A stretch of DNA of 48,558 nucleotides from the NCBI GenBank assembly GCA_028285595.1, contig JANQOW010000161.1, positions 1 through 48,558 on the forward strand, in the 5' to 3' direction. Position 1 is the stretch's first letter; every line of letters begins with the position of its first letter. The stretch comes from Hyphomicrobiales bacterium (GTDB taxonomy: Bacteria; Pseudomonadota; Alphaproteobacteria; Rhizobiales; CAJQND01). The position numbers and the translations under genes are program-made. The notes under the pieces are model-generated. The model saw only the letters and a program-made list of their open reading frames with translations. It had not been told where the DNA came from and searched no databases. This document shows positions 21,533-31,168 of the stretch, in pieces.

Positions 21533-22702
21533 ATGACAAACATCCCCACACCGGCCGCGCGGCCGGCAAATCCGCGTTTTTCGTCCGGGCCTTGTGCCAA
21601 AATCCCAGGTTGGACCCCTGATCTGCTCAACAACGCACTGTTAGGACGCTCGCACCGGGCCGCTGAAGGTAAGGCGCGTCTGAAGCTTGCCATCTCGCTC
21701 ACCCGTGAGGTGCTTCGCGTGCCCGATGACTATCTCATCGGCATCGTGCCGGCCTCAGACACTGGCGCTGTGGAAATGGCCATGTGGTCATTGCTGGGTG
21801 CGCGCGGGGTCGACATGGTGGCCTGGGAAAGCTTCGGGTCCGGCTGGATCACGGACGTGATGAAGCAACTGAAGCTGGAAGATGTGCGCCTGATCGAGGC
21901 TGGATATGGCGAACTGCCCGATCTCGCCGGTGTCGATACCAAAACCCGCGACTGCGTTTTCACCTGGAACGGCACCACATCCGGCGTGCGCGTGCCGAAC
22001 GCAGACTGGATCGCTGCCGACCGGGAAGGTCTCACCATCTGTGATGCCACCTCAGCGGCCTTCGCCCAAGATCTCGATTGGCCAAAGCTCGATGTGGTCA
22101 CCTACTCCTGGCAGAAAGTGCTGGGCGGCGAGGCGGCCCACGGCATGTTGCTCCTGCGCCCCCGGGCCGTGGAGCGGCTGGAGAGTTATGTGCCCCCCTG
22201 GCCGCTGCCCAAGATCTTTCGGCTCACCAAAGGCGGCAAGCTCAACGCAGCCATCTTTGAAGGCGCCACCATCAACACGCCGTCCATGCTGTGCGTGGAA
22301 GACTATATCATCTCGCTGCAATGGGCCCAACGCATCGGCGGCCTGGACGGGTTGATCGCGCGCGCCAATGCCAATGCGGACGCCATCGCCCGATGGGTGG
22401 AAGAGCGCAGTTGGATAGACCATCTCGCATTGGTGCCCGAGCAACGCTCCAACACCTCTGTCTGTCTGAAGCTTTCAGATGAGGCGGTGGCCCGCCTCTC
22501 CGATGAGGAAGCCGCGGCGCTGCCGAAATCCATGGCCAAGCTGCTGGATGAAGCCGGCGCGGCCCATGATATCGGTGCGTACAGGGACGCTCCCCCGGGA
22601 TTACGCATCTGGTGCGGTGCCACCGTGGAAACGGCCGATGTGGAAGCCTTGCTGCCGTGGCTCGACTGGGCCTACGAGCAGGCCTCTCTCGTGACCGCCT
22701 GA
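21533..22702 (+). CDS. serC: Phosphoserine aminotransferase
   Basis: The 389-residue protein is the alphaproteobacterial form of SerC. Marks are [13 protein letters not shown] near the N-terminus, [25 protein letters not shown], and the PLP lysine in [16 protein letters not shown] (about residue 193). It transfers an amino group from glutamate to 3-phosphohydroxypyruvate, step two of serine synthesis. It sits 49 bases before serA on the same strand, with a strong ribosome site. It is clearly distinct from the SerC-like half of the fusion at 5268-8237. Confidence 0.95.
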   Translation: MTNIPTPAARPANPRFSSGPCAKIPGWTPDLLNNALLGRSHRAAEGKARLKLAISLTREVLRVPDDYLIGIVPASDTGAVEMAMWSLLGARGVDMVAWESFGSGWITDVMKQLKLEDVRLIEAGYGELPDLAGVDTKTRDCVFTWNGTTSGVRVPNADWIAADREGLTICDATSAAFAQDLDWPKLDVVTYSWQKVLGGEAAHGMLLLRPRAVERLESYVPPWPLPKIFRLTKGGKLNAAIFEGATINTPSMLCVEDYIISLQWAQRIGGLDGLIARANANADAIARWVEERSWIDHLALVPEQRSNTSVCLKLSDEAVARLSDEEAAALPKSMAKLLDEAGAAHDIGAYRDAPPGLRIWCGATVETADVEALLPWLDWAYEQASLVTA

Positions 22703-22751
22703 TTTTTGCACCTCAAGCTACACTCACATTTCCCTTGGAGGACAAGGTTCG

Positions 22752-24338
22752 ATGACCCCTCGCGTATTGATTTCCGACAAACTCTCGCCCACCGCCGTTC
22801 AGATCTTCAAAGATCGCGGCCTTGATGTGGATTACGAGCCCGACCTGGGCAAAGACAAAGATGAACTGCACAAGCGCATTGGCGACTATGACGGCCTGGC
22901 CGTGCGCTCGGCCACCAAGGCCACCGAGAAGATCATTGCCGCTGCAGAAAATCTGAAAGTGATCGGCCGTGCCGGCATCGGTGTGGACAATATCGACATC
23001 CCCGCCGCGACGGCTAAGGGCATCATTGTGATGAACACGCCTTTCGGCAACTCCATCACAACCGCTGAACATGCCATCACCATGATGATGTCGCTGGCCC
23101 GGCAAATCCCCGCGGCCAATGCCTCCACGCAAGCCAGCAAGTGGGAGAAGTCCCGGTTCATGGGGGTTGAGCTCTTTGGCAAGACCTTGGGCATCATCGG
23201 CTGTGGCAACATTGGTGCGGTCGTGGCCGACCGGGCGCAGGGCCTGAAAATGCGCGTCGTGGCGTTCGATCCGTTTCTGTCTGCTGAACGGGCGCTGGAG
23301 TTGGGCGTGGAGAAGGTAGAGTTGGATGAACTCCTGGGGCGGGCCGACTTCATCTCCCTGCATACACCGCTCACCGACAAGACCCGGGGCATCATCAATG
23401 CCGACGCGCTTGCTAAGGCAAAGAAAGGCGTGCGCATCGTCAACTGCGCGCGCGGCGGTCTGATCGATGAAGCCGCTCTCAAAGAGGCGCTGGAGAGCGG
23501 ACAGGTGGCGGGTGCGGCCCTGGATGTGTTCCAGGACGAGCCGGCCAAGGACAATCCTCTGTTCGGCATGGAAAACGTGGTCTGCACGCCTCACCTGGGC
23601 GCCTCCACCACGGAGGCGCAAGAGAACGTTGCGCTGCAAGTTGCAGAGCAGATGGCCGACTATTTGCTCACCGGCGCGGTGACCAACGCCCTCAACATGC
23701 CCTCGATCAGTGCCGAAGAGGCCCCGGTCTTGAAGCCCTTTGTGGCGCTCGCCGAACAACTGGGCTCGTTTGCCGGCCAGTTGACCCAGACCGGCCTTAA
23801 ATCGGTGGTGATCGAATATGCCGGCGACGTGTCGGAGATGAACACCTCCGCGCTCACCTCCGCGCTCCTGGCCGGCCTCATGCGACCGGCCCTGGCGGAT
23901 GTGAACATGGTCTCCGCTCCCAGCATCGTGCGCGAGCGCGGCATTGCGGTCGACGAGGTGCGCCAGACACCGCGCGGGGCTTACGACAGCTATATCCGTC
24001 TGATCGTGAAAACCGAACGCCAGGAGCGCTCGGTGGCCGGCACGGTGTTCTCAGACGGCAAGCCGCGCATCATCCAGATCAAGGGCATCAACCTGGAAGC
24101 GGAACTCGGCCCGCATATGCTTTATGTGACCAACGAGGATAAGCCGGGTTTCATCGGCGCGTTGGGCACGTTGCTGGGGGATGCTGAGATCAACATCGCC
24201 ACATTCCATCTGGGTCGGCACAGCCAAGGCGGTGATGCAATCGCCCTTGTGGCAGTAGACGGCGCCGTGCCCGCCAAGGTGCTGAACCAGATTGAAGCTT
24301 TGCCGCAGGTCAAGCAGGTTGCCGATCTGACCTTCTGA
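22752..24338 (+). CDS. serA: D-3-phosphoglycerate dehydrogenase
   Basis: The 528-residue protein oxidises 3-phosphoglycerate to 3-phosphohydroxypyruvate, the first step of serine synthesis. It has the substrate-domain RAGIGVDNID, NAD-binding IIGCGNIGAVVAD (about 150-162), Arg in NCARGGLIDE, Glu in ALDVFQDEPA and His in TPHLGASTTEA. An intervening (ASB-like) domain and a C-terminal ACT domain (LYVTNEDKPGFIGALGTLLG to the end) follow, the long form that can be serine-regulated. Ribosome site TTGGAGGAC precedes the ATG. It converges with the cyclase gene with only eight bases between stops. Confidence 0.97.
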   Translation: MTPRVLISDKLSPTAVQIFKDRGLDVDYEPDLGKDKDELHKRIGDYDGLAVRSATKATEKIIAAAENLKVIGRAGIGVDNIDIPAATAKGIIVMNTPFGNSITTAEHAITMMMSLARQIPAANASTQASKWEKSRFMGVELFGKTLGIIGCGNIGAVVADRAQGLKMRVVAFDPFLSAERALELGVEKVELDELLGRADFISLHTPLTDKTRGIINADALAKAKKGVRIVNCARGGLIDEAALKEALESGQVAGAALDVFQDEPAKDNPLFGMENVVCTPHLGASTTEAQENVALQVAEQMADYLLTGAVTNALNMPSISAEEAPVLKPFVALAEQLGSFAGQLTQTGLKSVVIEYAGDVSEMNTSALTSALLAGLMRPALADVNMVSAPSIVRERGIAVDEVRQTPRGAYDSYIRLIVKTERQERSVAGTVFSDGKPRIIQIKGINLEAELGPHMLYVTNEDKPGFIGALGTLLGDAEINIATFHLGRHSQGGDAIALVAVDGAVPAKVLNQIEALPQVKQVADLTF

Positions 24339-24346
24339 ACCAGCGC

Positions 24347-26572
24347 TCATTTGCTTGTGGCGTCGATCACCCCGTCCCAATCCTTGGGCGGGGGATCGGC
24401 GCGGAAGGCGGCGATACGGGCTGCATAAAGGTCATAGATGCCTTCACGTGAGGGCCCGTTGCACGCGGTGCCCCGGGCCTTGGAGAATGCAGCTTCCGCC
24501 TCGTCCCAGTTTTGCGTGCGGAAGGCCGCGAGGCCACGCTCGTGATGTTCCTTCATGGTTTTGAACGCGCCATCCTCCGCTAGCTCCTCCCGGCCCAGGA
24601 GTGCCGAGACGAGCTCAGGCTCCTGTTTGCCCACCACACGGATGAGATCGACCTCCAAGTGAGCAAAACCGGGTGCATCGCGCATGGTGGCTTCGCCGAC
24701 GAGAATGGGCACGCCATAGGATTTCGTCAGGCCTTCAATCCGCGAGGCCAAATTCACCGCATCGCCCAGCGCAGAATAGTTGAAGCGCTGGAATGACCCA
24801 AAGTTACCAACGCTGCAGATCCCGGTATTTATCCCAATGCCCACCTGAATGTCGTGGCCTGTGTCCGTGCGCACCTGTTCAAGGCGTTCCAGCATGCTCA
24901 GGGCGCCGGCGCAGGCCTGCGCGGCATGGTCTTTGACATCCAAGGGCGCGTTCCAGAACGCCATGATGGCATCGCCGATATATTTGTCGATGGTCGCTCC
25001 ATGATCCATCAGCGTATCGCTCATCGGCGTCAGGAAGCCGTTCATCAGTCTGGTCAGCTCTTGGGAATTCAGCTTTTCGGAGATCTTCGTAAAGCCGCGC
25101 ACGTCTGAGAACAGGATCGTCAGCTCTTTGTCTTCACCCCCCAGCTTCAGCCCGTCCGGGTCTTCTGCCAAGCGTTCCACCATTTCAGGTGCCAGATATT
25201 GCGAAAACGCACGGCGCACCGAACGCCGTTCCCGCTCGGCGGTTAGGAACAACACTCCGGAGACCACCAGATAGACCGCAGTTGACCCGAGAATGGGGTA
25301 AACCGGATCGAACAAATACTGATGCTGCGAGAACGCATACCAGGAGCCGCCGGCCGACCAGGCAACAATGAACCCGCCCAAAACCGCGCACCAGAACGGC
25401 CCGATCTTCGGCATCAGGAAGATCAGCGCGAGGGCGGCGGCGACCATCGCCCAGCGTTCAGCGCCCGTCGCCCAATCAGGCCGGGTTAGGTAGATGCCGG
25501 CCAAGATCTGTTCGATGGCTTCCGCATGCACCTCCACACCGGCGGTGGAGGAGGAGAGCGGAGTGGCCCGGATATCGAGCAGGCCGGGGGCGCTGGTGCC
25601 CACCAGGATGATCTTGCCGGCCACTTGGTTCTGCAAGTTTTGCAGCTCGGCTTCATCGGCGCTGAGGATCTTGTTCACCGACATCACGCGCCCGGGGCGG
25701 TCGCCGGAGTAATAGATCCACACTTCGCCATTCTCGTTGGTCGGAATGACCACCTGGCCCACCTTCACCAGAACAATCCCGCCCTGACTGCCTGCCGCCC
25801 ATTCCCCGCTGCCATCGTTGCTCTTGATGAAGATGGAATCTTCCCCTTGTGCCACCCTCAGGGATTCCGCCACCAGCGAGGGGTAGATCGTCTCGCGCAA
25901 CGCCGAGACGAGCGACAAGCGGCGGACCACCCGGTCCACGCGGTCCGGTTCAAACGAGAAGTAGCCAAGGCCAGGAGGTGCCTCATCCAGGATATCCAGA
26001 TTGCTGACCGCACCCTGGAAGCGCGGCAGATATTCGGCCGGGTCCGTTCCGCCGTGGGACGTGCCCCGCTTGAGCGGAGGGCGCCGGTCATTGCTTTCGT
26101 GGGTCAAGATCATCCCGCCAATGGTCGGCGTCTGGCGCAAGAACTCAGCAAGAATCTTGTCGTTGTCCGGCAAGCTTTCCAGATTTGCATCCTCCTTTAG
26201 GAGATCCAGCGATTTCAAGAGGCTGGCTAGCCGATTGGGCGACGTTCGGTCCGGCTCTGAAAAGACAATGTCGAAGGCAATGGCAGCCGCGCCCAGGTTG
26301 GTCAGCCGTTTCACCAGCTCGGCGATCTCCGTGCGCGGCCAGGGCCACTGGCCTCTGGCTTTTAGGGAGCTTTCGTCGATATCCACCACCAGCACGGCGC
26401 TGTCTTCCTGTTGGCGCGGTTTGATCCTTTGGTAACTGTCAAACACTGACAGACTGACGGCTTCAATCAGCAACGGCTGAGCGTAATGCAGGTAGATGGC
26501 GCCGAGCAGCACCAGCGCGCCGGCGGCTGGGGCGAGCCATGTTTTTAGTTTTGTTTTCAGCTTTGTGGCCAA
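24347..26572 (-). CDS. CHASE2-domain adenylate/guanylate cyclase
   Basis: The 741-residue protein is a membrane-bound class III nucleotidyl cyclase. After a first transmembrane helix (about 13-30) comes an extracytoplasmic CHASE2 sensor domain to about 350, with VLVVDIDESSL and GQWPWPR. Three transmembrane helices follow at about 375-450. The catalytic domain runs from about 475 to 640: FSDVRGFTKIS (first metal Asp), DKYIGDAIMAFWN (second Asp), GINTGICSVGNFG, and GDAVNLASRIEG with the transition-state Asn and Arg. All key residues are present, so it should be active, probably making cAMP. The C-terminal tail (FKTMKEHHERGLAAF) looks TPR-like. The signal sensed is unknown, and it is transcribed alone. 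Confidence 0.93.
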   Translation of the reverse strand: MATKLKTKLKTWLAPAAGALVLLGAIYLHYAQPLLIEAVSLSVFDSYQRIKPRQQEDSAVLVVDIDESSLKARGQWPWPRTEIAELVKRLTNLGAAAIAFDIVFSEPDRTSPNRLASLLKSLDLLKEDANLESLPDNDKILAEFLRQTPTIGGMILTHESNDRRPPLKRGTSHGGTDPAEYLPRFQGAVSNLDILDEAPPGLGYFSFEPDRVDRVVRRLSLVSALRETIYPSLVAESLRVAQGEDSIFIKSNDGSGEWAAGSQGGIVLVKVGQVVIPTNENGEVWIYYSGDRPGRVMSVNKILSADEAELQNLQNQVAGKIILVGTSAPGLLDIRATPLSSSTAGVEVHAEAIEQILAGIYLTRPDWATGAERWAMVAAALALIFLMPKIGPFWCAVLGGFIVAWSAGGSWYAFSQHQYLFDPVYPILGSTAVYLVVSGVLFLTAERERRSVRRAFSQYLAPEMVERLAEDPDGLKLGGEDKELTILFSDVRGFTKISEKLNSQELTRLMNGFLTPMSDTLMDHGATIDKYIGDAIMAFWNAPLDVKDHAAQACAGALSMLERLEQVRTDTGHDIQVGIGINTGICSVGNFGSFQRFNYSALGDAVNLASRIEGLTKSYGVPILVGEATMRDAPGFAHLEVDLIRVVGKQEPELVSALLGREELAEDGAFKTMKEHHERGLAAFRTQNWDEAEAAFSKARGTACNGPSREGIYDLYAARIAAFRADPPPKDWDGVIDATSK

Positions 26573-26680
26573 AGCGCAGCCTCAAGGTGGGAATCGGTTT
26601 TGGCGCCACCATAGCCGAAATTTTCAGATCAGGTGAGCCGATGGTGGCTGGGCTGCGTTGAATAGGGTAAAACAGGCTTC

Positions 26681-27730
26681 ATGATGCTCAAAAAGACAGT
26701 CGAACCCGCCGAACATTTCCCTGCCGGCCATCCCAATGTTGCTTATGGCAAAGTTGGCGTTTTGTTGATCAATCTCGGCACTCCGGAAGCCACGTCATAC
26801 TGGCCGATGCGCCGCTACTTGAAAGAGTTTTTGTGGGATCGGCGCGTGATCGATGTGCCGCGGCCCATCTGGTGGTTCATTCTCAACTGCATCATCCTGA
26901 CAACCAGACCGTCCAAGTCCGGGGAGGCCTACGAGCAGATCTGGAATCATGAGCTGGACGAGTCGCCGTTAAAAACCATCACCCGCAGCCAATCGGAGAA
27001 GGTGGCGAGCAAGCTGGCTGTGCACCCTGGCATTGAGGTGGAATGGGCCATGCGCTACGGCTTGCCGCCGATCAAGGAAAAGATCGAGAAGTTGAAGGAG
27101 GCCGGGTGTGACCGGATTCTGCTCTTTCCGCTCTATCCGCAGTACTCAGCGGCCACCACGGCGAGTGTGCAGGACAAGGCGTTTGATGCGCTGAAGGAGA
27201 TGCGCTGGCAACCGGCACTGAGGACCGTGCCCGCCTTTCATGATCATCCGGTCTATATCGATGCTTTGGTCAGGTCGATGCAGGCTCATCTCGCCACTTT
27301 GGACTGGACCCCGGATCTTGTGCTGGCGTCCTACCATGGTTTGCCCAAACGCTATCTGGATCTTGGCGACCCGTATCATTGCCACTGTATGAAGACCACC
27401 CGGCTCATGCGCGAAAGGCTGGGGTGGGAGAAAGACAAGCTGCAAGTGGTTTTCCAGTCACGCTTCGGCAGCGAGGAATGGCTGAAACCCTACGCCGAAG
27501 ACACGGTGCGTGAGCTCGCTCAAAACGGCACGAAGAACCTGGCCATGATCATGCCGGCGTTCATTTCCGACTGCGTGGAGACCTTGGAAGAGATCGCAAT
27601 CGGGTTGAAGGAAGTGTTTGAGGAACACGGTGGCGAGAACTTCGCCGCGATCCCCTGTCTCAACGACAGCGACGAGGGGATCGAGGTGCTCACAGCCTTG
27701 GTCGAAAGCGAGCTTTCAGGCTGGCTGTAG
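26681..27730 (+). CDS. hemH: Ferrochelatase
   Basis: The 349-residue protein inserts Fe(II) into protoporphyrin IX, the last step of heme synthesis. It has KVGVLLINLGTPEA at the N-terminus, RRYLKEFLWDRRVID, LLFPLYPQYSAATT, the catalytic His in LASYHGLPKRYL and the metal-site Glu in FISDCVETLEEI. A Cys-containing GDPYHCHCMKT stretch follows the His, as in many proteobacterial forms. Length matches the family. Start ATG 26681, with Met at the next codon too. It diverges from the cyclase gene and converges on upp, with only five bases between stops. Confidence 0.96.
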   Translation: MMLKKTVEPAEHFPAGHPNVAYGKVGVLLINLGTPEATSYWPMRRYLKEFLWDRRVIDVPRPIWWFILNCIILTTRPSKSGEAYEQIWNHELDESPLKTITRSQSEKVASKLAVHPGIEVEWAMRYGLPPIKEKIEKLKEAGCDRILLFPLYPQYSAATTASVQDKAFDALKEMRWQPALRTVPAFHDHPVYIDALVRSMQAHLATLDWTPDLVLASYHGLPKRYLDLGDPYHCHCMKTTRLMRERLGWEKDKLQVVFQSRFGSEEWLKPYAEDTVRELAQNGTKNLAMIMPAFISDCVETLEEIAIGLKEVFEEHGGENFAAIPCLNDSDEGIEVLTALVESELSGWL

Positions 27731-27735
27731 CCTTT

Positions 27736-28368
27736 TTACTTGGTGCCGTACATTCGGTCGCCGGCATCCCCCAAACCGGGCACGATGTAGCCATGATCAT
27801 TCAAATGGCTGTCCAGGGCGCCTGTGAAGATCGGTACGTCAGGATGGGCAGAGGAGAGGGCCTCGATGCCTTCAGGGGCGGCGAGCAGGCTGACGAACTT
27901 GAGATTGACCGCCCCAACCTCTTTAAGCCGGGTCAGAGCTGCTGATGCCGAATTGGCCGTGGCCAGCATGGGATCGACGGCGATGGTCAGCCGGTCGCCA
28001 ATATCCTCCGGCACCTTCATGTAGTACTCCACGGGCGTGAGCGTGACCGGGTCCCGGTAAAGCCCCACATGGCCCACACGGGCGCTCGGCACCAGATCAA
28101 GCATGCCGTCCAGAAGGCCGTTGCCGGCTCTCAGGATGGAAACGAACACCAGCTTCTTGCCGGCTAAAACGGGCGCAGCCATCTCTTCGAGGGGCGTCTC
28201 GATCTTCTTGGTGGTGAGGGGGAGATCCCTCAACACTTCATAGGTCAACAATGTGGAGATCTCGCGCAGGAGCTGACGAAACACGGCAGATGGGGTGTTC
28301 TTGTCGCGCATCAGCGTGAGCTTGTGCTGCACCAGGGGGTGTTCAACAATAGTGGCGTTAGTGGACAT
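27736..28368 (-). CDS. upp: Uracil phosphoribosyltransferase
   Basis: The 210-residue enzyme makes UMP from uracil and PRPP. It has [34 protein letters not shown] and the PRPP loop [15 protein letters not shown], where most bacterial enzymes read ATGGS or ATGNS, so one glycine is alanine. The C-terminal uracil-binding part is [16 protein letters not shown]. The start at ATG 28368 has AAGGA upstream. It lies divergently next to urc1 and urc4. In the URC uracil degradation route, uracil is first activated by this type of enzyme, so besides salvage it may feed that route. Confidence 0.95.
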   Translation of the reverse strand: MSTNATIVEHPLVQHKLTLMRDKNTPSAVFRQLLREISTLLTYEVLRDLPLTTKKIETPLEEMAAPVLAGKKLVFVSILRAGNGLLDGMLDLVPSARVGHVGLYRDPVTLTPVEYYMKVPEDIGDRLTIAVDPMLATANSASAALTRLKEVGAVNLKFVSLLAAPEGIEALSSAHPDVPIFTGALDSHLNDHGYIVPGLGDAGDRMYGTK

Positions 28369-28594
28369 GAGGTGCAGTTCCTTCGGGCGTTCGTCGCTGA
28401 GGTAATGTGCGGCAGTGCAGGGCGCCTGATCAAGGGGCAATTGCGCACCATGCACGCCCGTCCACACCATGCTGAAAGCGAAAGTTGCGAAACCGCAGCA
28501 TTAAACCTTTAAGCCGATTGCACTGGACCTGATGGGTCATTTTGGTCAAACTGGGCGTTTTCCTAACTTTCCGAGGTGGGAAGGGAGTAAAAAC
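28369..28594. other. Divergent promoter region of upp and urc1
   Basis: These 226 bases separate upp (minus) from urc1-urc4 (plus). The right end carries GGGAAGGGAG as ribosome site for urc1. GGTCA appears twice nine bases apart near 28535-28548, which may be a regulator half-site pair or chance. No regulator gene is adjacent and no small ORF is convincing. Confidence 0.4.
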
Positions 28595-29845
28595 ATGAGT
28601 GAGCAACGCCACATCGTGCTGACGTCGCATCCTCCAACGGGGGATGCGAAACCCTCCCCGGTGCACTGGGGTGCAGCCACGCCCTCTGAGCGCGGGCCGC
28701 TCATCGGCAACTTCCACGACGCCAGCAAGCGCAATGTGGTCGGCGCGCATTCTGGAGCTTACGGGCTCTACCGGGCCTTGGCCATCGCGGCCGGCACGCT
28801 CGATCCGGTGCACAGGCCGGACCTCACCAACACGGCCCCATCCGTCAAGATCGGCCCACATCCGCAATGGTCGGACCCTTCCAAGATTGTCTCTCTGGAC
28901 CCTTACGGCGCCATGGTGGCGGAGGCCTTTGCCGACGAAATAAAAGCGGGCCTGTCGATCCAGCCTACAATCGCCATCACGCGCGCACGCATCCAACTGC
29001 CGGAGTTCCGCCACGCCATAGAGGAAGGCCGTCTGTTGCCGGACGGTGTGGTGCTGTCGCAATCAGGTGAGGCCTCGGTCACGAAAGCGGCGCTGGAACC
29101 GGTGTGGTATCTGCCGGGAATCGCCGAGCGCTTGAACCTGGACGAGGGCAATCTGCGCCGGGCGCTTTTTGAGTATACAGGCGGGATGTTTCCTGAACTT
29201 GTGACGCGCTCGGATCTCAAAGTGTTCTTGCCCCCCATCGGCAACATTACGCTCTATATCTTCGGTGACACGGAAGGTTTGAGCGATCCCGCCACCAAGC
29301 TGACCTGCCGGCTGCACGATGAGTGCAATGGCTCAGACGTATTCGGCTCCGACATCTGTACATGCCGACCCTATCTCATCCACGGCATCGAGGAGTGTGT
29401 GAAGCAAGCGCAACAGGGCGGAACCGGGCTCATTGTCTATAACCGCAAAGAGGGGCGTGCGCTGGGGGAGGTGACCAAGTTCTTGGTCTACAACGCCCGC
29501 AAACGCAACCCGGATGGCGATCATGCCGGAGCCTATTTTGAACGCACCGAGTGCGTGGCCGGCGTTCAGGATATGCGCTTTCAGGATCTCATGCCCGATG
29601 TGTTCCACTGGTTGGGCGTCACCCACATCGATCGTTTCGTTTCCATGAGCGACATGAAGCACGATGCGCTTGCCAAGCAGGGCATCACAATTGGGGAGCG
29701 CGTGCCGATCCCCGACGAATTGATCCCGCCGGACGCCCAGGTCGAGATGGACGCCAAAAAAGCGGCCGGCTATTTCACCGACGAGAGCGTGTCTCAGCCG
29801 GACGATCTGACGAAGACCCAAGGCCGGGCCCTTGAAGATTACTGA
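28595..29845 (+). CDS. urc1: GTP cyclohydrolase II-like protein Urc1
   Basis: The 416-residue protein has a GTP cyclohydrolase II-like domain in its C-terminal half. The zinc site is kept as Cys-x10-Cys-x-Cys (ECNGSDVFGSDICTC), preceded by CRLHDEC where RibA has VHSEC. The loop reads YNRKEGRALGEVTKFL, where RibA has the QEGRGIG-type motif. The N-terminal 180 residues are not RibB and are typical of the URC1 branch. Urc1 proteins are needed to degrade uracil in yeasts such as Lachancea and occur in bacteria with urc4 and a uracil phosphoribosyltransferase; all three are here. I therefore assign it to uracil degradation, not riboflavin synthesis. Start ATG 28595 has a strong ribosome site. Confidence 0.88.
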   Translation: MSEQRHIVLTSHPPTGDAKPSPVHWGAATPSERGPLIGNFHDASKRNVVGAHSGAYGLYRALAIAAGTLDPVHRPDLTNTAPSVKIGPHPQWSDPSKIVSLDPYGAMVAEAFADEIKAGLSIQPTIAITRARIQLPEFRHAIEEGRLLPDGVVLSQSGEASVTKAALEPVWYLPGIAERLNLDEGNLRRALFEYTGGMFPELVTRSDLKVFLPPIGNITLYIFGDTEGLSDPATKLTCRLHDECNGSDVFGSDICTCRPYLIHGIEECVKQAQQGGTGLIVYNRKEGRALGEVTKFLVYNARKRNPDGDHAGAYFERTECVAGVQDMRFQDLMPDVFHWLGVTHIDRFVSMSDMKHDALAKQGITIGERVPIPDELIPPDAQVEMDAKKAAGYFTDESVSQPDDLTKTQGRALEDY

Positions 29846-31064
29846 CGCCGCTCCGTTTGCCTCCGATGGGGAACTGGCGCGCTGGTTACTGACGCCGGAA
29901 GCCATTCGCGCCCGCTGCGGGGAGATCCTGGCCGCCGGGGATCGCGGCGCGCTGGCCCACTTTGCGCTGCATCGGGACCGGTTGCCGGCGACCGCCGATT
30001 ATGTGTTGGAGACCATCAGAACCAACTACCCGTCTTTGGACATTCCATTTCATGCCCGCTGGCGCCATTTTGTGGTTGCGGGCGAAGACCGTTGGGCCCA
30101 GCTCGCCGCAGGCCACGCCTGGGAACGGGTGGAACGGGCGCGCATTGCGTTCGATTTGGTCGTGACCAGCGTTTTGCTGGACGCCGGAGCCGGCCCATCC
30201 TGGTCTTATATCGATCGCCAGGGGATAGAGACCCGCCGCTCTGAAGGGCTTGCGGTGGCAAGTTTGGAGGCTTTCACCTCAGGGCTGTTCTCCGATGATC
30301 CGGCCCGTCCCCTGCAGGCCACCGCATCCGGTCTTTCCGGTCTGACGGTCGGCAAGCTGGCGGATGCCTTCCAGGTGACGAGGGATAATCCGCTCGCCGG
30401 ACTGGAAGGCCGGGTTGGCTTGCTGCAGGCGCTGGGCCGGGCGCTGTCCAACCAGCCGGAGATGTTTGGTGCTGAGGGTAGGGTCGGCGCCATGGCGGAC
30501 CGCTTCATGACGAGCGCCGGGCCGCTTGAAGCACGGGATATCCTGCTCGCGGTTCTGGAGGGCTTCGGCAGCATCTGGCCGGGGCGCTCAAGCCTTGGCG
30601 GGGTCAATCTGGGAGACACCTGGGCCCATTCCATGATTCTGGCGGAAGATGGGCTGGTGCCGTTCCACAAGCTCTCGCAGTGGCTGAGCTACTCTCTGAT
30701 CGAGCCACTTCAGGCGGCTGGTGTGGACGTGGTCAACATTGACGGTCTTACGGGTCTGGCGGAGTACCGCAACGGCGGGCTCTTGATTGATCAAGCCGTG
30801 CTCCAGCCGCGCGATCCTGATCTCACCTCTCAACCGTTGAGCCCCAGCCATGAGGCCATTGTTGAGTGGCGGGCCCTGACGGTCATGCTTCTGGATGAGC
30901 TGGCGGATCTGGTGCGCAGCCGTCTGGGGGTGAACGAGCTGGAGTTCCCGTTAGCCAAGGTGCTGGAAGGGGGAACCTGGGCGGCCGGCAGGCGTATTGC
31001 CGCTGAACGCCGCGCAGACGGAGCCCCGCCGATCAATATTGTCAGTGACGGCTCAGTGTTTTGA
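29832..31064 (+). CDS. urc4: URC4/DUF1688 family protein
   Basis: The 410-residue protein matches DUF1688, the URC4/Urg3 family, by its RARCGEILAAGDRGALAHFA start, IPFHARWRHF, LLDAGAGPSWSYID, GLSGLTVGKLADAFQV, GRVGLLQALG and the ending FPLAKVLEGGTWAAGR. Urc4 is required for the URC uracil catabolic route with Urc1, but its reaction is not established. The start is TTG 29832, overlapping the end of urc1 by 14 bases, which indicates tight coupling. Combined with upp next door it makes a complete core cluster. Confidence 0.9.
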   Translation: MKITDAAPFASDGELARWLLTPEAIRARCGEILAAGDRGALAHFALHRDRLPATADYVLETIRTNYPSLDIPFHARWRHFVVAGEDRWAQLAAGHAWERVERARIAFDLVVTSVLLDAGAGPSWSYIDRQGIETRRSEGLAVASLEAFTSGLFSDDPARPLQATASGLSGLTVGKLADAFQVTRDNPLAGLEGRVGLLQALGRALSNQPEMFGAEGRVGAMADRFMTSAGPLEARDILLAVLEGFGSIWPGRSSLGGVNLGDTWAHSMILAEDGLVPFHKLSQWLSYSLIEPLQAAGVDVVNIDGLTGLAEYRNGGLLIDQAVLQPRDPDLTSQPLSPSHEAIVEWRALTVMLLDELADLVRSRLGVNELEFPLAKVLEGGTWAAGRRIAAERRADGAPPINIVSDGSVF

Positions 31065-31168
31065 TTTGATCGAACCTGCAGCATCTGTGTATGGAATCAT
31101 AGGGGAAGCCATGTAATATCCGTCCAACAGAGGCGGGCCGGCAACGAAACGTTTAAAGAGGTATTCCT

